From: Anatilimnocola floriformis
GTDB lineage: Bacteria > Planctomycetota > Planctomycetia > Pirellulales > Pirellulaceae
Assembly (NCBI RefSeq): GCF_024256385.1
Contig: NZ_JAMLFW010000001.1
Location: 62,001 to 126,000, forward strand
Direction of reading: 5' to 3'
Length of the DNA stretch: 64,000 nt
Shown: positions 7,604-16,197 of the stretch, piece by piece
Numbering within the stretch: position 1 is the stretch's first letter
Layout of the letters: every line of letters starts with the position of its first letter
Position numbers and translations under genes: made by a program
Notes under the pieces: generated by a model
Databases searched by the model: none
Told to the model about the DNA's origin: nothing
Seen by the model: the letters and a program-made list of their open reading frames with translations, nothing else

Positions 7604-9058
7604 CTATCGAATCGACTTCGGCGCCTTTTGCCCTTCCGGAATCAGCGTGATGTATTTGCGCTCTTCCATTCGCTTGCTGAAATCGGCTTTGGCAGCCGTC
7701 AGCGATTTGGGATCTTCCAGCAGGTCGAGCGTGGTGCAGGCCAGCACTTTGGCGGCGTACGAGATTCCTTTTTCGCCGATCGACGATCCGATGGCGGCGA
7801 CGTTTTGCCAGCTGTGGCCTGGGGCGTCGTAGGCGAAGCATGCCGTGCGCAGGCCGCCGGTTGGCACGTGCCAGCTGATGTCGCCCACGTCGGTCGAGCC
7901 GCTTCCAGTGCCGGTTTTGGCGAGGCGATGGACTTCCTCATCGAGCGCGAGTTTAAACGTCGTGCCGAATTCGCGCGTGACCGACTCCTGCAGCCGCCGA
8001 GCAAAGGCGTGCTCTTCGGGAGTGAATTTCGGCGGGCCGACGCGCTCCAAGTTGGTAAGCATGATCGCGGAGAGGGGATCGTTGGGGATGATCTCATGGC
8101 AATCGGTGTCGATCTGCACGTTGACCGTGGTGCGCGTCATCTTCGCGGCGCCGTCGGCGATGTCGCGCAGCCAGGCAAAGTTGCGCTCGACATCGGCGTG
8201 GTTGTTCGCCCGCACGTAGTACCAAACCGTGGCCTTCGCAGGGACCACGTTCGGAGCGCCGCCGCCGTTGGTGATGACGTAATGCACGCGGGCGTCTTCC
8301 TTGAGATGCTCGCGCATGAAGTTCGCGCCGACATTCATCAGCTCAACGCCGTCGAGCGCGCTGCGTCCCTTATCGGGACTTCCCGAGGCGTGTGCCGTCA
8401 CGCCGTTGAACGTGAACTTCGCCGAGACGGCGGCTTTCGATTCGCCGTACCAAACGTCGTTGCGAAACCCCGGATGCCAATGGAGACAGGCATCGAGATC
8501 CTTGAACTCGCCGGCCAGCGTCATGTAAACCTTGCCGATGAGCGTCTCCTCGGCGGGCGTGCCGTAGAGGCGAACGGTTCCTTTCAAACCATGCTTTTCG
8601 ATGGCTGCTTTCACCGCGAGGGCGGCGCCGAGCGAAGCCGTTCCGAGGCCGCTGTGACCACAGCCGTGGCCCGGCGCGTCGGCAACGACTGGATCGCGCT
8701 GCGGCGAAACTTTTTGTGATAGACCGGGCAGTGCATCGTACTCGGCGAGGATACCGATGACGGGCTTGCCCGTGCCGAACTCGGCGACGAAGGCCGTCGG
8801 CATGTCGGCAACGCCGGTGCGGACTTTGAAGCCAGCTTTTTTCAGCTTTTCGACCAGCAGCGCCGACGAGCGCGTTTCTTCCAAACCCACTTCGGCAAAT
8901 TCCCAAATCGCTTTGTTGGTTTCATTGAGCTCGGTTTGCCGGCCGTCCACATCGGCGACGGCAGTTTGGTGCGTCGGCCGCATAGGCTCGGCAGCGTGGA
9001 GATTGTTGCTAAGAATGCCGCAGAAGCACGCCGCGAGCACAGTCCTGAGTCGATTCAT
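7604..9058 (-). CDS. Secreted M20 family amidohydrolase, AbgB-like
   Basis: The 484-residue protein has a signal peptide (MNRLRTVLAACFCGILSNNLHA) and then an M20 metallopeptidase fold. Visible metal or catalytic motifs are APGHGCGHSGLG, GTPAEET and ACLHWHPG, and the dimerisation domain starts near the TAHASGSPDKGRSALDG segment. It most resembles aminobenzoyl-glutamate hydrolase subunit B and related amidohydrolases that cleave N-acyl amino acids with two Zn or Mn ions. The frame stays open 79 codons upstream, but only the ATG at 9058 gives a signal peptide. The natural substrate is unknown. Confidence 0.9.
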   Translation of the reverse strand: MNRLRTVLAACFCGILSNNLHAAEPMRPTHQTAVADVDGRQTELNETNKAIWEFAEVGLEETRSSALLVEKLKKAGFKVRTGVADMPTAFVAEFGTGKPVIGILAEYDALPGLSQKVSPQRDPVVADAPGHGCGHSGLGTASLGAALAVKAAIEKHGLKGTVRLYGTPAEETLIGKVYMTLAGEFKDLDACLHWHPGFRNDVWYGESKAAVSAKFTFNGVTAHASGSPDKGRSALDGVELMNVGANFMREHLKEDARVHYVITNGGGAPNVVPAKATVWYYVRANNHADVERNFAWLRDIADGAAKMTRTTVNVQIDTDCHEIIPNDPLSAIMLTNLERVGPPKFTPEEHAFARRLQESVTREFGTTFKLALDEEVHRLAKTGTGSGSTDVGDISWHVPTGGLRTACFAYDAPGHSWQNVAAIGSSIGEKGISYAAKVLACTTLDLLEDPKSLTAAKADFSKRMEERKYITLIPEGQKAPKSIR

Positions 9059-9148
9059 GGTTAAAATCGCTGGTGAGTAGTTGGGCGAAGAAGTCCGTTC
9101 GCCAACATACTCGATCAAATTCCCTCGTTCCAATTTCGCCGCCGCCCC

Positions 9149-10030
9149 ATGCCTCAGCCAGTTCGTTTTCGTGCCGAAAAAATGTCCCAGCCGACGCGTC
9201 TCGATCGCGTGCTGCGCGATCGGTTTCCAGATTGGGGTCGGCAAGCGGTGCAACGGGCGATCGGCAGCGGCAAGGTACGACTCAACAGCAAACAAGTGCG
9301 GCTGTCGTCGTGGGAAGTGAAGAACGGCGATCAGATTGAAGTCGCCGATCCGCCGGCCGCGAAAACCGTCGCTGCCGTGCAGTGGGACGACGCTTGGATC
9401 ATCGCCGAAGAGCGCGAGTTGATCGTCGTCAGTAAACCGGCCGGGCTCCTTTCGGAGCCGACGCGATTTTCGCCCGCGGCCAGTTTACTCGGCTTGGCGA
9501 AGGAGCGTTTTGGCGAGGTAATTTTGTTCCATCGCTTGGATCGAGATACCTCTGGCCTGCTGCTTCTCACCAGACCAGGGCCGATCAATAAATATTTGAC
9601 GGCAGCGTTTCAAAACCACACCGTGCAGAAAGAATACGTCGCCGTCGTCGCTCGGCCGCATCGCTTAGAAGAATCGGGAACGATCGACGCTCGTCTCGGT
9701 CCGCACGAGGAACGCCGCGATCAAATGATGGTCGTCGAGCGCGGCGGTCAGCGGGCAGTCACGCGGTATGCACTCGAAGATGCGACCGACCGGTGGCAAC
9801 TCGTCCGCCTCTGGCCGGAGACCGGCCGGACGCATCAATTGCGAGTCCATCTCACGCACCTCGGCGCGCCGATCCTCGGCGATCGTCTGTATGGTCCACA
9901 ACCGCCGCGGGCGAATCGTTTGCATCTGCATTCGCAAAAAATCGCTCTCCCAGCCGGAGAAGGCTACGAGCCGCGCAGTTTTGCCTCACCGCTGCCGGCC
10001 GGTTTTTGGCCTGTCGAAAGGCAATCCTGA
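9149..10030 (+). CDS. RluA-family 23S rRNA/tRNA pseudouridine synthase
   Basis: The 293-residue protein has an N-terminal S4 RNA-binding domain (residues about 16-70). The catalytic domain holds VVSKPAGLLSEP and HRLDRDTSGLLLL, in which Asp131 is the catalytic residue, and TGRTHQLRVHL near the C-terminus. This is the RluA/RluD family, which isomerises uridine in large-subunit rRNA or tRNA. An alternative start at residue 12 (MSQPTRLDR) would remove a basic tail and is equally plausible. It starts 90 bases from the divergent M20 gene, so the two share a promoter region. Confidence 0.92.
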   Translation: MPQPVRFRAEKMSQPTRLDRVLRDRFPDWGRQAVQRAIGSGKVRLNSKQVRLSSWEVKNGDQIEVADPPAAKTVAAVQWDDAWIIAEERELIVVSKPAGLLSEPTRFSPAASLLGLAKERFGEVILFHRLDRDTSGLLLLTRPGPINKYLTAAFQNHTVQKEYVAVVARPHRLEESGTIDARLGPHEERRDQMMVVERGGQRAVTRYALEDATDRWQLVRLWPETGRTHQLRVHLTHLGAPILGDRLYGPQPPRANRLHLHSQKIALPAGEGYEPRSFASPLPAGFWPVERQS

Positions 10031-10071
10031 AGGCTGCATGGTAGGATCGTCGGTAGGAGTGCAAAGCCAAC

Positions 10072-12297
10072 ATGATGCGATCTCTAGTCCTTGCGATGCT
10101 GGGTTTGGTCGTTGCCACACACCAGCTTCACGCCCAACTCGACTTCGGCGGGATCACGCGCACCGACGCTACATCGCCGACAGAGTTGCCGGAAGTTTTA
10201 AAGCCTCTCGCGGCGCGTAGCGAAGCCGACGAAGATCAACTCACGGCCGCGGCCCACTATGCGCAGGGGCGTTTGCTGCATGCGAAGAAGAAGACCGCGC
10301 TCGCGCTGCAGCATTATCAGCGGGCGTGGCGATACGATTCCACTTCGCAGCAGTTGCTCGCCGAGATCGTGCCCGTGGCCTTTGAAGCCGGGCAGAGTGA
10401 TGCCGCCGTGCGGTATGCAGTGATCGCCGCCGAACGAAATCCCAAGGACGATCTGCTCATCCGCCGCCTCGCCGTCTTTCTGACGAACAACCGCGAATAT
10501 GAACGAGCGATTGGGCTGTACGAAAAAGCCCTGAATAAAGATGCGCAACTCAAGAACGGCATGCCGGAGGACATCACGGCGGCGACCGTCTATGGCGAAC
10601 TCGCTCGGCTGTATTACCTCACGGAAAAATACGAAGCCGCGGCAGGAACCTATGCCATCCTCCGCCGAGCCGTGGAGGACAAGAACTCGCACTTCGACGA
10701 AGCCGCGCGAAAGTCGATTCTCGGCGACGCAGCGAAAACCTATTCGCAGTGGGGCGAGAGTTTTCTCGAAGCGGGCAAATACGACGATGCGGCGACGGTT
10801 TTCAAACAAGCTAACGAGGCAAAAGAAGATAAAACGCTCCTCGCGTTTCGGCTGGCGCGCGTGACGTTCGCGCAGAACAAACTAGAAGAAGCTCGCAAGC
10901 ATTTGGAGGAATACTTTGCCGCGAAAAACGACTCCGCCGGCGATGATCCCTACGAGTTGCTCCGCAAGATTATCCTCAAGCAGGAAAAAAATCCCGCCGC
11001 TGCGCAAGAGCAATTCATTCAACGCCTGCGTGAACTCAACAAGGAACAGCCTGAGAATATTTCACTGGCGTTCGCACTCGCCGATGCCCTGTGGACGACG
11101 CGGCAGTTCGACACTGCCATTCCGCTGCTGACAAAAACGCTCCAGCAGCAGCTCGATGCCACCCGGTATGCGAAGCTGATCGAACATCTTTGGCATGAAA
11201 AACAGTATCGCGAGTTGCTCGCTGTTGCCGGGCAATTGGCCGAGCAAAAGAACTCGCTGACTTCGATTGAAAAGCTCGTACTGCGATTGAAAGATGACGC
11301 CGGCCTGGTGAAAGGCTGCATCTCGTTGACCCGCGAGCAAGCAGCGTCGACCGAACCGAAGCCGACCTACGGCCCGATTCTGGCGGCTGCAATTCTGGCG
11401 CGCGAAGCCGGCCAGTTGAAGGAAGCGGATGAGCTCTTTGGGAAGGTGCTCGAACTCGCGCCGCAGAAAACGCTCGACCTCCAAGTGAATTGGGCCGAAG
11501 GTTTGTTCCTCGCCGAGCAGCATCGGCCGGCGATCGAGATGTATCGCCAGATCCTCGCGGCCAAGCCGCGGAAAAACATTGCGACGGTCGTCAATTACTA
11601 CCTCGCTTCGGCGCTGGCGATGGCAGGAGATACCGACGAAGCTCTGACGGCCATTCGCATTGCCTGCGAGGGAAATCCGGACAATCCTCGCTATGAAAGT
11701 CGCGTCGGCTGGATCTATTATCACGCCGAGCGCTGGCCGGAAGCTCGCGCGGAATATGAAAAGCTGCTGAAGAAATACGGCGAGAAACAAAACGCCGAGA
11801 CTCGGCAAGTCGTGCGCAGTGCCCGCATGGTGCTGTCGAACCTCGCGCTAGAAACGAATGATTTTCCGCAAGCGGTTGAGCGGCTCGAGCAAGTGCTCGA
11901 TGAATATCCCGAAGACGCCGGCGCACTCAACGATCTCGGCTATCTCTGGGCCGATCGCGGTTTGCATTTGCAGCGGGCGCTGCTGATGACTCAGCGGGCC
12001 GTGGAACTAGAGCCGGAGAACAAATCCTATCGCGACAGCCTCGGCTGGGCGCTCTATCGAGTGGGCCGTTTCGACGAAGCCGTGCGTGAACTAACGTCGG
12101 CCACCACCTTCGATCCAGCGGCAGGCGAAGAAGAGCCCGATGGCGTGCTGCTCGATCACTTAGGCGATGCATTCGCCAAGCAAGGCAAGCCTGCCGAAGC
12201 CAAGCGCGCCTGGCAACGGGCCGCGGCGGCGCTCGAGAAAGCCAAGGAGCTGAAAAAATTGGATGCGGTGCGACAGAAGCTGAAAGCAGCTTCGTAG
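10072..12297 (+). CDS. Secreted tetratricopeptide repeat protein
   Basis: The 741-residue protein starts with a signal peptide (MMRSLVLAMLGLVVATHQLHA). The rest is almost wholly alpha-helical TPR or TPR-like repeats, such as AAHYAQGRLLHAKKKTALALQHYQRA, AERNPKDDLLIRRLA and, near the C-terminus, GALNDLGYLWADRGLHLQRAL. TPR arrays are protein-binding scaffolds. The leader suggests a periplasmic location. An AGGAG lies about 13 bases before the first of two adjacent ATGs. It follows the pseudouridine synthase by 41 bases and may be cotranscribed. Confidence 0.88.
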   Translation: MMRSLVLAMLGLVVATHQLHAQLDFGGITRTDATSPTELPEVLKPLAARSEADEDQLTAAAHYAQGRLLHAKKKTALALQHYQRAWRYDSTSQQLLAEIVPVAFEAGQSDAAVRYAVIAAERNPKDDLLIRRLAVFLTNNREYERAIGLYEKALNKDAQLKNGMPEDITAATVYGELARLYYLTEKYEAAAGTYAILRRAVEDKNSHFDEAARKSILGDAAKTYSQWGESFLEAGKYDDAATVFKQANEAKEDKTLLAFRLARVTFAQNKLEEARKHLEEYFAAKNDSAGDDPYELLRKIILKQEKNPAAAQEQFIQRLRELNKEQPENISLAFALADALWTTRQFDTAIPLLTKTLQQQLDATRYAKLIEHLWHEKQYRELLAVAGQLAEQKNSLTSIEKLVLRLKDDAGLVKGCISLTREQAASTEPKPTYGPILAAAILAREAGQLKEADELFGKVLELAPQKTLDLQVNWAEGLFLAEQHRPAIEMYRQILAAKPRKNIATVVNYYLASALAMAGDTDEALTAIRIACEGNPDNPRYESRVGWIYYHAERWPEARAEYEKLLKKYGEKQNAETRQVVRSARMVLSNLALETNDFPQAVERLEQVLDEYPEDAGALNDLGYLWADRGLHLQRALLMTQRAVELEPENKSYRDSLGWALYRVGRFDEAVRELTSATTFDPAAGEEEPDGVLLDHLGDAFAKQGKPAEAKRAWQRAAAALEKAKELKKLDAVRQKLKAAS

Positions 12298-12313
12298 CAA
12301 CCGCTGGCGAAAA

Positions 12314-13756
12314 CTACGCCTTGGCCAGCGAAAGGATCCGGCCGGGCTGCTCGCGCTTCAGTGGCTTATCGGCAGCGTAGCCGACCAGGTCGTAGTCCTG
12401 CACCGCGACGATTTGCACCGGCACGAGATCTCCCACCTTCAGTTTGATCCGATCGCCGGTGACAAACACCAGGCCATCGACATCCGGCGCATCGGCTTGG
12501 CTGCGGCCGATCCAGACGTTCTTCTCACCTTCGACAGGCTGATCGAGAATCACGTTCAGCGTCTTGCCGAGTTGAGCCTGATTCCAGGCGAACGCGTGGG
12601 CTTGTTGCACTTCCATCAGGCGAGCGCGGCGAGATTCTTTCAATTCTTCCGACAAGTGATCGGGCAAGTTGGCAGCCGGCGTGTCGGGTTCAAAGGAATA
12701 GGTGAAGACGCCCATCCGCTCGAAGTGCTGCTCCTGCGCAAACTGCATCAGCTCTTCAAAATCGGCATCGGTCTCGCCGGGGAAACCGGTGATGAACGTG
12801 GTTCGCAGTGTGAGGTTCGGAATGCGGCTGCGGAGTTTGCTCAGCAGCGCTTCGGTATCCTTCCGCGTCACACGGCGGGCCATGCGGCGGAGCATGTGAT
12901 CGCTGGCGTGTTGCAGTGGGATATCGATGTACGGAATGATTCGCTTGCTGGTGGCGAGGACGTCAATCAGTTCATCGGTGATGTACATCGGATAGAAGTA
13001 CATCAAGCGAATCCAATCGAGCCCTTGCACTTCGTCGAGTCGCTTGAGCAACTCCGCGAGGCGCGATTCACCGTAAATGTCCATGCCGTAGTAAGTGGTG
13101 TCTTGCGCGACGACGATCAACTCGCGCACGCCGTCGGCAGCGAGCTGCTCGGCTTCGGCGATGATTTCGTCCATCGGCTTGCTGGCGTGCTTGCCGCGCA
13201 TCTTGGGAATCGCGCAGAAGGTGCAGAGGCGGTCGCAACCTTCGCTGATCTTCAAAAAGGCAAAATGCTTCGGCGTGATGCGGAGACGATCGCGATCGCT
13301 CAGCGCGCGAATCGGGGCCGGCTGAAAGACCGTCCGTTGCTCTTCGAGATTGCCGACCAATCGATCGGCGACTTTGGTAATCGCTTCGCGACCAAACACG
13401 CCGACCAGGTAGTCGATCTCCGGACGTTCGGTCAGCAGATCTTCCTTCTGCCGTTCGGCGAGACAGCCCGAAACAATCACCCCCTTCGTCTTGCCAGCCT
13501 TCTTCAGTTCCAGCATTTCGTCGATGGCCGTGAACGACTCGGTGCGGGCCCGTTCGATGAAACCGCAGGTGTTCACGACGACAAAGTCGGTTCCCTCGGG
13601 TTCATTCACCAGCTTGTAGCCGTCGATCTTCAGCAGCCCCAGCATCCGCTCGCTGTCGACCAGATTTTTGGGACAGCCCAGGCTGACGAAAGAGTACGTT
13701 CCCTTCGGCGCGTCGGCTTCGGGGACTTTGTTGAGCGATGGCTTGGATGCAGACAT
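12314..13756 (-). CDS. rimO: Ribosomal protein S12 methylthiotransferase
   Basis: The 480-residue protein is a radical SAM methylthiotransferase. The N-terminal UPF0004 domain has three cluster-binding cysteines at 28, 64 and 98. The radical SAM domain has GCDRLCTFC with cysteines 174, 178 and 181, and a C-terminal TRAM domain follows. [12 protein letters not shown] and the overall order favour RimO, which methylthiolates an aspartate of ribosomal protein S12, over MiaB. An in-frame TTG lies three codons upstream of the ATG chosen. It is convergent with the TPR gene. Confidence 0.95.
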   Translation of the reverse strand: MSASKPSLNKVPEADAPKGTYSFVSLGCPKNLVDSERMLGLLKIDGYKLVNEPEGTDFVVVNTCGFIERARTESFTAIDEMLELKKAGKTKGVIVSGCLAERQKEDLLTERPEIDYLVGVFGREAITKVADRLVGNLEEQRTVFQPAPIRALSDRDRLRITPKHFAFLKISEGCDRLCTFCAIPKMRGKHASKPMDEIIAEAEQLAADGVRELIVVAQDTTYYGMDIYGESRLAELLKRLDEVQGLDWIRLMYFYPMYITDELIDVLATSKRIIPYIDIPLQHASDHMLRRMARRVTRKDTEALLSKLRSRIPNLTLRTTFITGFPGETDADFEELMQFAQEQHFERMGVFTYSFEPDTPAANLPDHLSEELKESRRARLMEVQQAHAFAWNQAQLGKTLNVILDQPVEGEKNVWIGRSQADAPDVDGLVFVTGDRIKLKVGDLVPVQIVAVQDYDLVGYAADKPLKREQPGRILSLAKA

Positions 13757-14008
13757 GAGAATCAACGGTTCAAGGCGGAAGATGCTTTGCAGGCAATCTT
13801 TCAGTCTAAGGCTGCCGGTCCACTTCGGGGAGGGCTAAAACGCCGCGGATTTTCTTGCGGGTCATGGCAAAACGGTGTGCCCTTACAGAATTGACATTGA
13901 CGCGAAAGGGCAGTTTTTGAATGATAATGGCACCGGGCGGACCCGTCCGTCCGGCCTGTTGTTGAAATTCCGGATCACGCCGGCCGCCCTTATTTCTGGC
14001 TTGAATTG

Positions 14009-14635
14009 ATGAACGCAACTCATTTGGCTTCAAAGCCTTCCGTCGAAGACAGGCCTGACGAGGCCCTCCTCCGCCGCTCCGACGAAATCCTCTCGGCTGC
14101 GGTCGAACTCTTTGCCCGCCAAGGCTTTGCAGCCACCGAAGTGCAGCAGATTGCTGACCGGGCCAACGTCGGCAAGGGGACCGTTTATCGCCACTTTGTG
14201 AATAAGGACAAACTCTTCCTGGCGGCGGCCGACCTGGGGCTGCGGCGGTTGAAAGATGCCGTGAACCAATCGGCCGAGGGGCAACCTTTGGACCGACTGC
14301 GGGCCGGCGTGGTGGCCTTCTTGCAGTTCTTTCGCGAGCACCCGGAGTTCGTCGACCTGATGATTCAGGAGCGGGCCCATTTTCGCGATCGCCAGTCTCC
14401 CACTTTCTTTGGTCGCAAGGATGACGAAATGACCTGCCGTTGGCGGGATGAGTTCAACGATCTCATTCGCCAGGGCGTGCTGCGGCCGTTGCCGGTCGAG
14501 CACCTGATGGACTTCATCGAGCAGTCGCTCTTCGGCGCTGTGCTCGTGCATTTTCTCGGCCAGCGCGATCCCGCGATGGCTGCCAGTGGCGACCGAGTCG
14601 CTGATCTGATTTTGAACGGAATCGCGGTGTCTTAA
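14009..14635 (+). CDS. TetR family transcriptional regulator
   Basis: The 208-residue protein has a typical TetR DNA-binding domain at residues about 22-70. It reads ILSAAVELFARQGFAATEVQQIADRANVGKGTVYRHFVNKDKLF, quoted here in parts: ILSAAVELFARQGFAATEV, then QQIADRANVGKGTVYRHF, then VNKDKLF. The C-terminal ligand-binding helices are divergent. It is immediately upstream of, and codirectional with, an RND efflux adaptor and pump, the usual arrangement for a repressor that is released by a pump substrate. A pair of direct repeats follows the gene and could be an operator. Confidence 0.92.
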   Translation: MNATHLASKPSVEDRPDEALLRRSDEILSAAVELFARQGFAATEVQQIADRANVGKGTVYRHFVNKDKLFLAAADLGLRRLKDAVNQSAEGQPLDRLRAGVVAFLQFFREHPEFVDLMIQERAHFRDRQSPTFFGRKDDEMTCRWRDEFNDLIRQGVLRPLPVEHLMDFIEQSLFGAVLVHFLGQRDPAMAASGDRVADLILNGIAVS

Positions 14636-14686
14636 CAACGATGCCTCAGAAATAACGTGCCCGCAACGACTCCCCAGAAATGACAT
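14636..14686. promoter_or_regulatory. Imperfect 23-bp direct repeats before the efflux adaptor
   Basis: Two copies starting CAACGA at 14636 and 14664 match at 18 of 23 positions and are 28 bases apart. The gap to the adaptor ATG is only four bases. They may form a regulator binding site or the ribosome-loading region; neither role is shown. Confidence 0.35.
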
Positions 14687-14690
14687 CTGG

Positions 14691-16052
14691 ATGAAATCGA
14701 AAACTATGAGTACTCAAGCTCGGTTTGCGTTCTTTGGTTCGCTCCTCACGATCGGCGTCGTGGCCATTGCCGGCTGTGGCTCGCATGGCAAGAAAACTCC
14801 CGACGCTCACGCGCAAGCCGAAAACGTCGTGGCCAAGCCGGTTGTCGTGACCGTCGCTGATCTGCAATCTCGCGCGGTGCAACGGCGGATTCCCGTCGTC
14901 GGCACGTTGCATGGTTTGGAAAAAATCCAAATCAGCGCCAAGGTCGCCGGCCGACTCGAAAAAGTGCTCGTCGACGTCGGCGATCGTGTGCAGCCCGGCA
15001 CGAAGCTCGTCGAAATCAATCAGCTCGATTACAAACTCGCCGTCGACGAAGCTCAGCGAGCGCTCGAACGCGAACTGGCCAAACTGGGCCTCAGCGAGAT
15101 TCCCAAGCAACGCTTTGATCCCGAATCGATGCCCGCGATGATGCGCGGCCGCCTGGTGGTGGCCAATGCCCGCCGCAAGGCCGAACGTTTTCGTGGGCTG
15201 CATGCAAAGAACGCAGTGACCGATCAGGAATACGAACAAGCGACAACCGATCTGCAAGTCGAAGAAGCCGCCCTGCAGCAAACCATGCTCGACATCCGCT
15301 CGACGCAAGCCGCGGTTCGCTACCAGCAGTCGGTGCTCGAAACAGCGCAGCGTCACTTTGCCGAAACAACCATCTACACGCCGCCCAGCGATTTCCCTTC
15401 ATTGAGTGAACTCAAATTGACCGGCTGCGGCTACGTCGTCGCCCGCCGCATGGCCACGGCTGGTGAACTCGCCATCATCGGCAGTTCGCCTCTGCTCGAA
15501 CTCGTCATCGACGACGCGCTCAAGCTCAAAGCCACCGTCCCCGAGCGCTACGCCAGCGAAGTTCACATCGGTCAAACGGTCGAGCTGAAAGTGGAAGCCT
15601 ATCCGCACGATGTCTTCCACGCTCGCATCGCGCGGATCAGCCCGACCATCGACACCGAAAACCGCACGTTCGAAGTCGAAGCCCACGTTGCCAACCCGGA
15701 CCATCGCCTGCAGCACGGCAGTTTCGCGAAGGCTTCGATCCTCACTCGCGCTGCCGACCAAGCCATGATGGCCCCGCTCGAGTCGCTTGTGACCTTTGCT
15801 GGCGTAACCAAACTCTTCTGCCTCGAAGGCGAATCTGTTCGCGAAATCCCGGTCGAACTCGGTGTTCGCGACGGCGGCTGGGTCGAAGTCATCGGCGAAC
15901 TGCCAACCACCGGCGCTGTCGTCACCAGTGGTCAAACCCAACTCGCGGCTGGTTCGCGCGTCAGCATCCGTCAGCCGATCGCGGTCACGCCCGCGCTGTT
16001 GCCCACAACATCGCCGCACACCATCGCGCCTGTCGGAGCGATCACCGAGTAG
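14691..16052 (+). CDS. RND efflux periplasmic adaptor lipoprotein
   Basis: The 453-residue protein is a membrane fusion protein of the HlyD/AcrA type. A hydrophobic leader ends in AIAGC, a lipobox, so the mature protein is probably lipid-anchored. A biotinyl-lipoyl-like half (GRLEKVLVDVGDRVQPGTKLVEI) is followed by a helical hairpin, then the second half of the lipoyl domain and beta-barrel regions. It links the inner membrane pump to an outer membrane channel. No TolC gene is next to it. It is followed by the RND pump and preceded by a TetR gene. ATGs at residues 1 and 6 are both possible. Confidence 0.93.
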   Translation: MKSKTMSTQARFAFFGSLLTIGVVAIAGCGSHGKKTPDAHAQAENVVAKPVVVTVADLQSRAVQRRIPVVGTLHGLEKIQISAKVAGRLEKVLVDVGDRVQPGTKLVEINQLDYKLAVDEAQRALERELAKLGLSEIPKQRFDPESMPAMMRGRLVVANARRKAERFRGLHAKNAVTDQEYEQATTDLQVEEAALQQTMLDIRSTQAAVRYQQSVLETAQRHFAETTIYTPPSDFPSLSELKLTGCGYVVARRMATAGELAIIGSSPLLELVIDDALKLKATVPERYASEVHIGQTVELKVEAYPHDVFHARIARISPTIDTENRTFEVEAHVANPDHRLQHGSFAKASILTRAADQAMMAPLESLVTFAGVTKLFCLEGESVREIPVELGVRDGGWVEVIGELPTTGAVVTSGQTQLAAGSRVSIRQPIAVTPALLPTTSPHTIAPVGAITE

Positions 16053-16197
16053 TAGGGAAAGAGAGGAAGGGATGAAGAGAGGAAGAGCTGAAGCAACGCT
16101 CAGCACTTCATGCTCTTCCCCCGTACTCCCCAATCTCTTCATCTCTAACCTCTTCGTCCCTTCAACCCTTCGTCTCTTCCTCCAACCCAACTCCGCC
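16053..16197 (+). promoter_or_regulatory. Purine/pyrimidine spacer with large hairpin between adaptor and pump
   Basis: The spacer has a purine-rich left half and a pyrimidine-rich right half. GATGAAGAGA (16071-16080) pairs with TCTCTTCATC (16134-16143). Inside it GGAAGAGC-TGAAG (16081-16093) pairs with CTTCA-GCTCTTCC (16106-16119) apart from one bulged T. There is no T tract, so it looks like an mRNA-stability or attenuation element rather than a plain terminator. Confidence 0.5.

Noticed and set aside
7541-8719. 392-residue plus-strand frame
   Set aside because: It lies wholly opposite the M20 peptidase gene, whose metal-binding motifs are clear; the plus-strand product has no family pattern.
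12413-13894. 493-residue plus-strand frame
   Set aside because: It is antisense to rimO, whose cysteine clusters and TRAM domain are evident; long shadow frames are common in high-GC DNA.
13891-13928. Possible sigma-70 promoter TTGACA / GATAAT before the TetR gene
   Set aside because: The spacing between the boxes is 26 bases, or 20 from a second TTGACG, both too long for a standard promoter.
13806-14033. 75-residue reverse frame near the TetR start
   Set aside because: It overlaps the TetR start and has no ribosome site or recognisable pattern.
15862-16197. N-terminal extension of the RND pump frame
   Set aside because: It overlaps the adaptor gene in another frame and the spacer; the ATG at 16198 gives the normal pump N-terminus.
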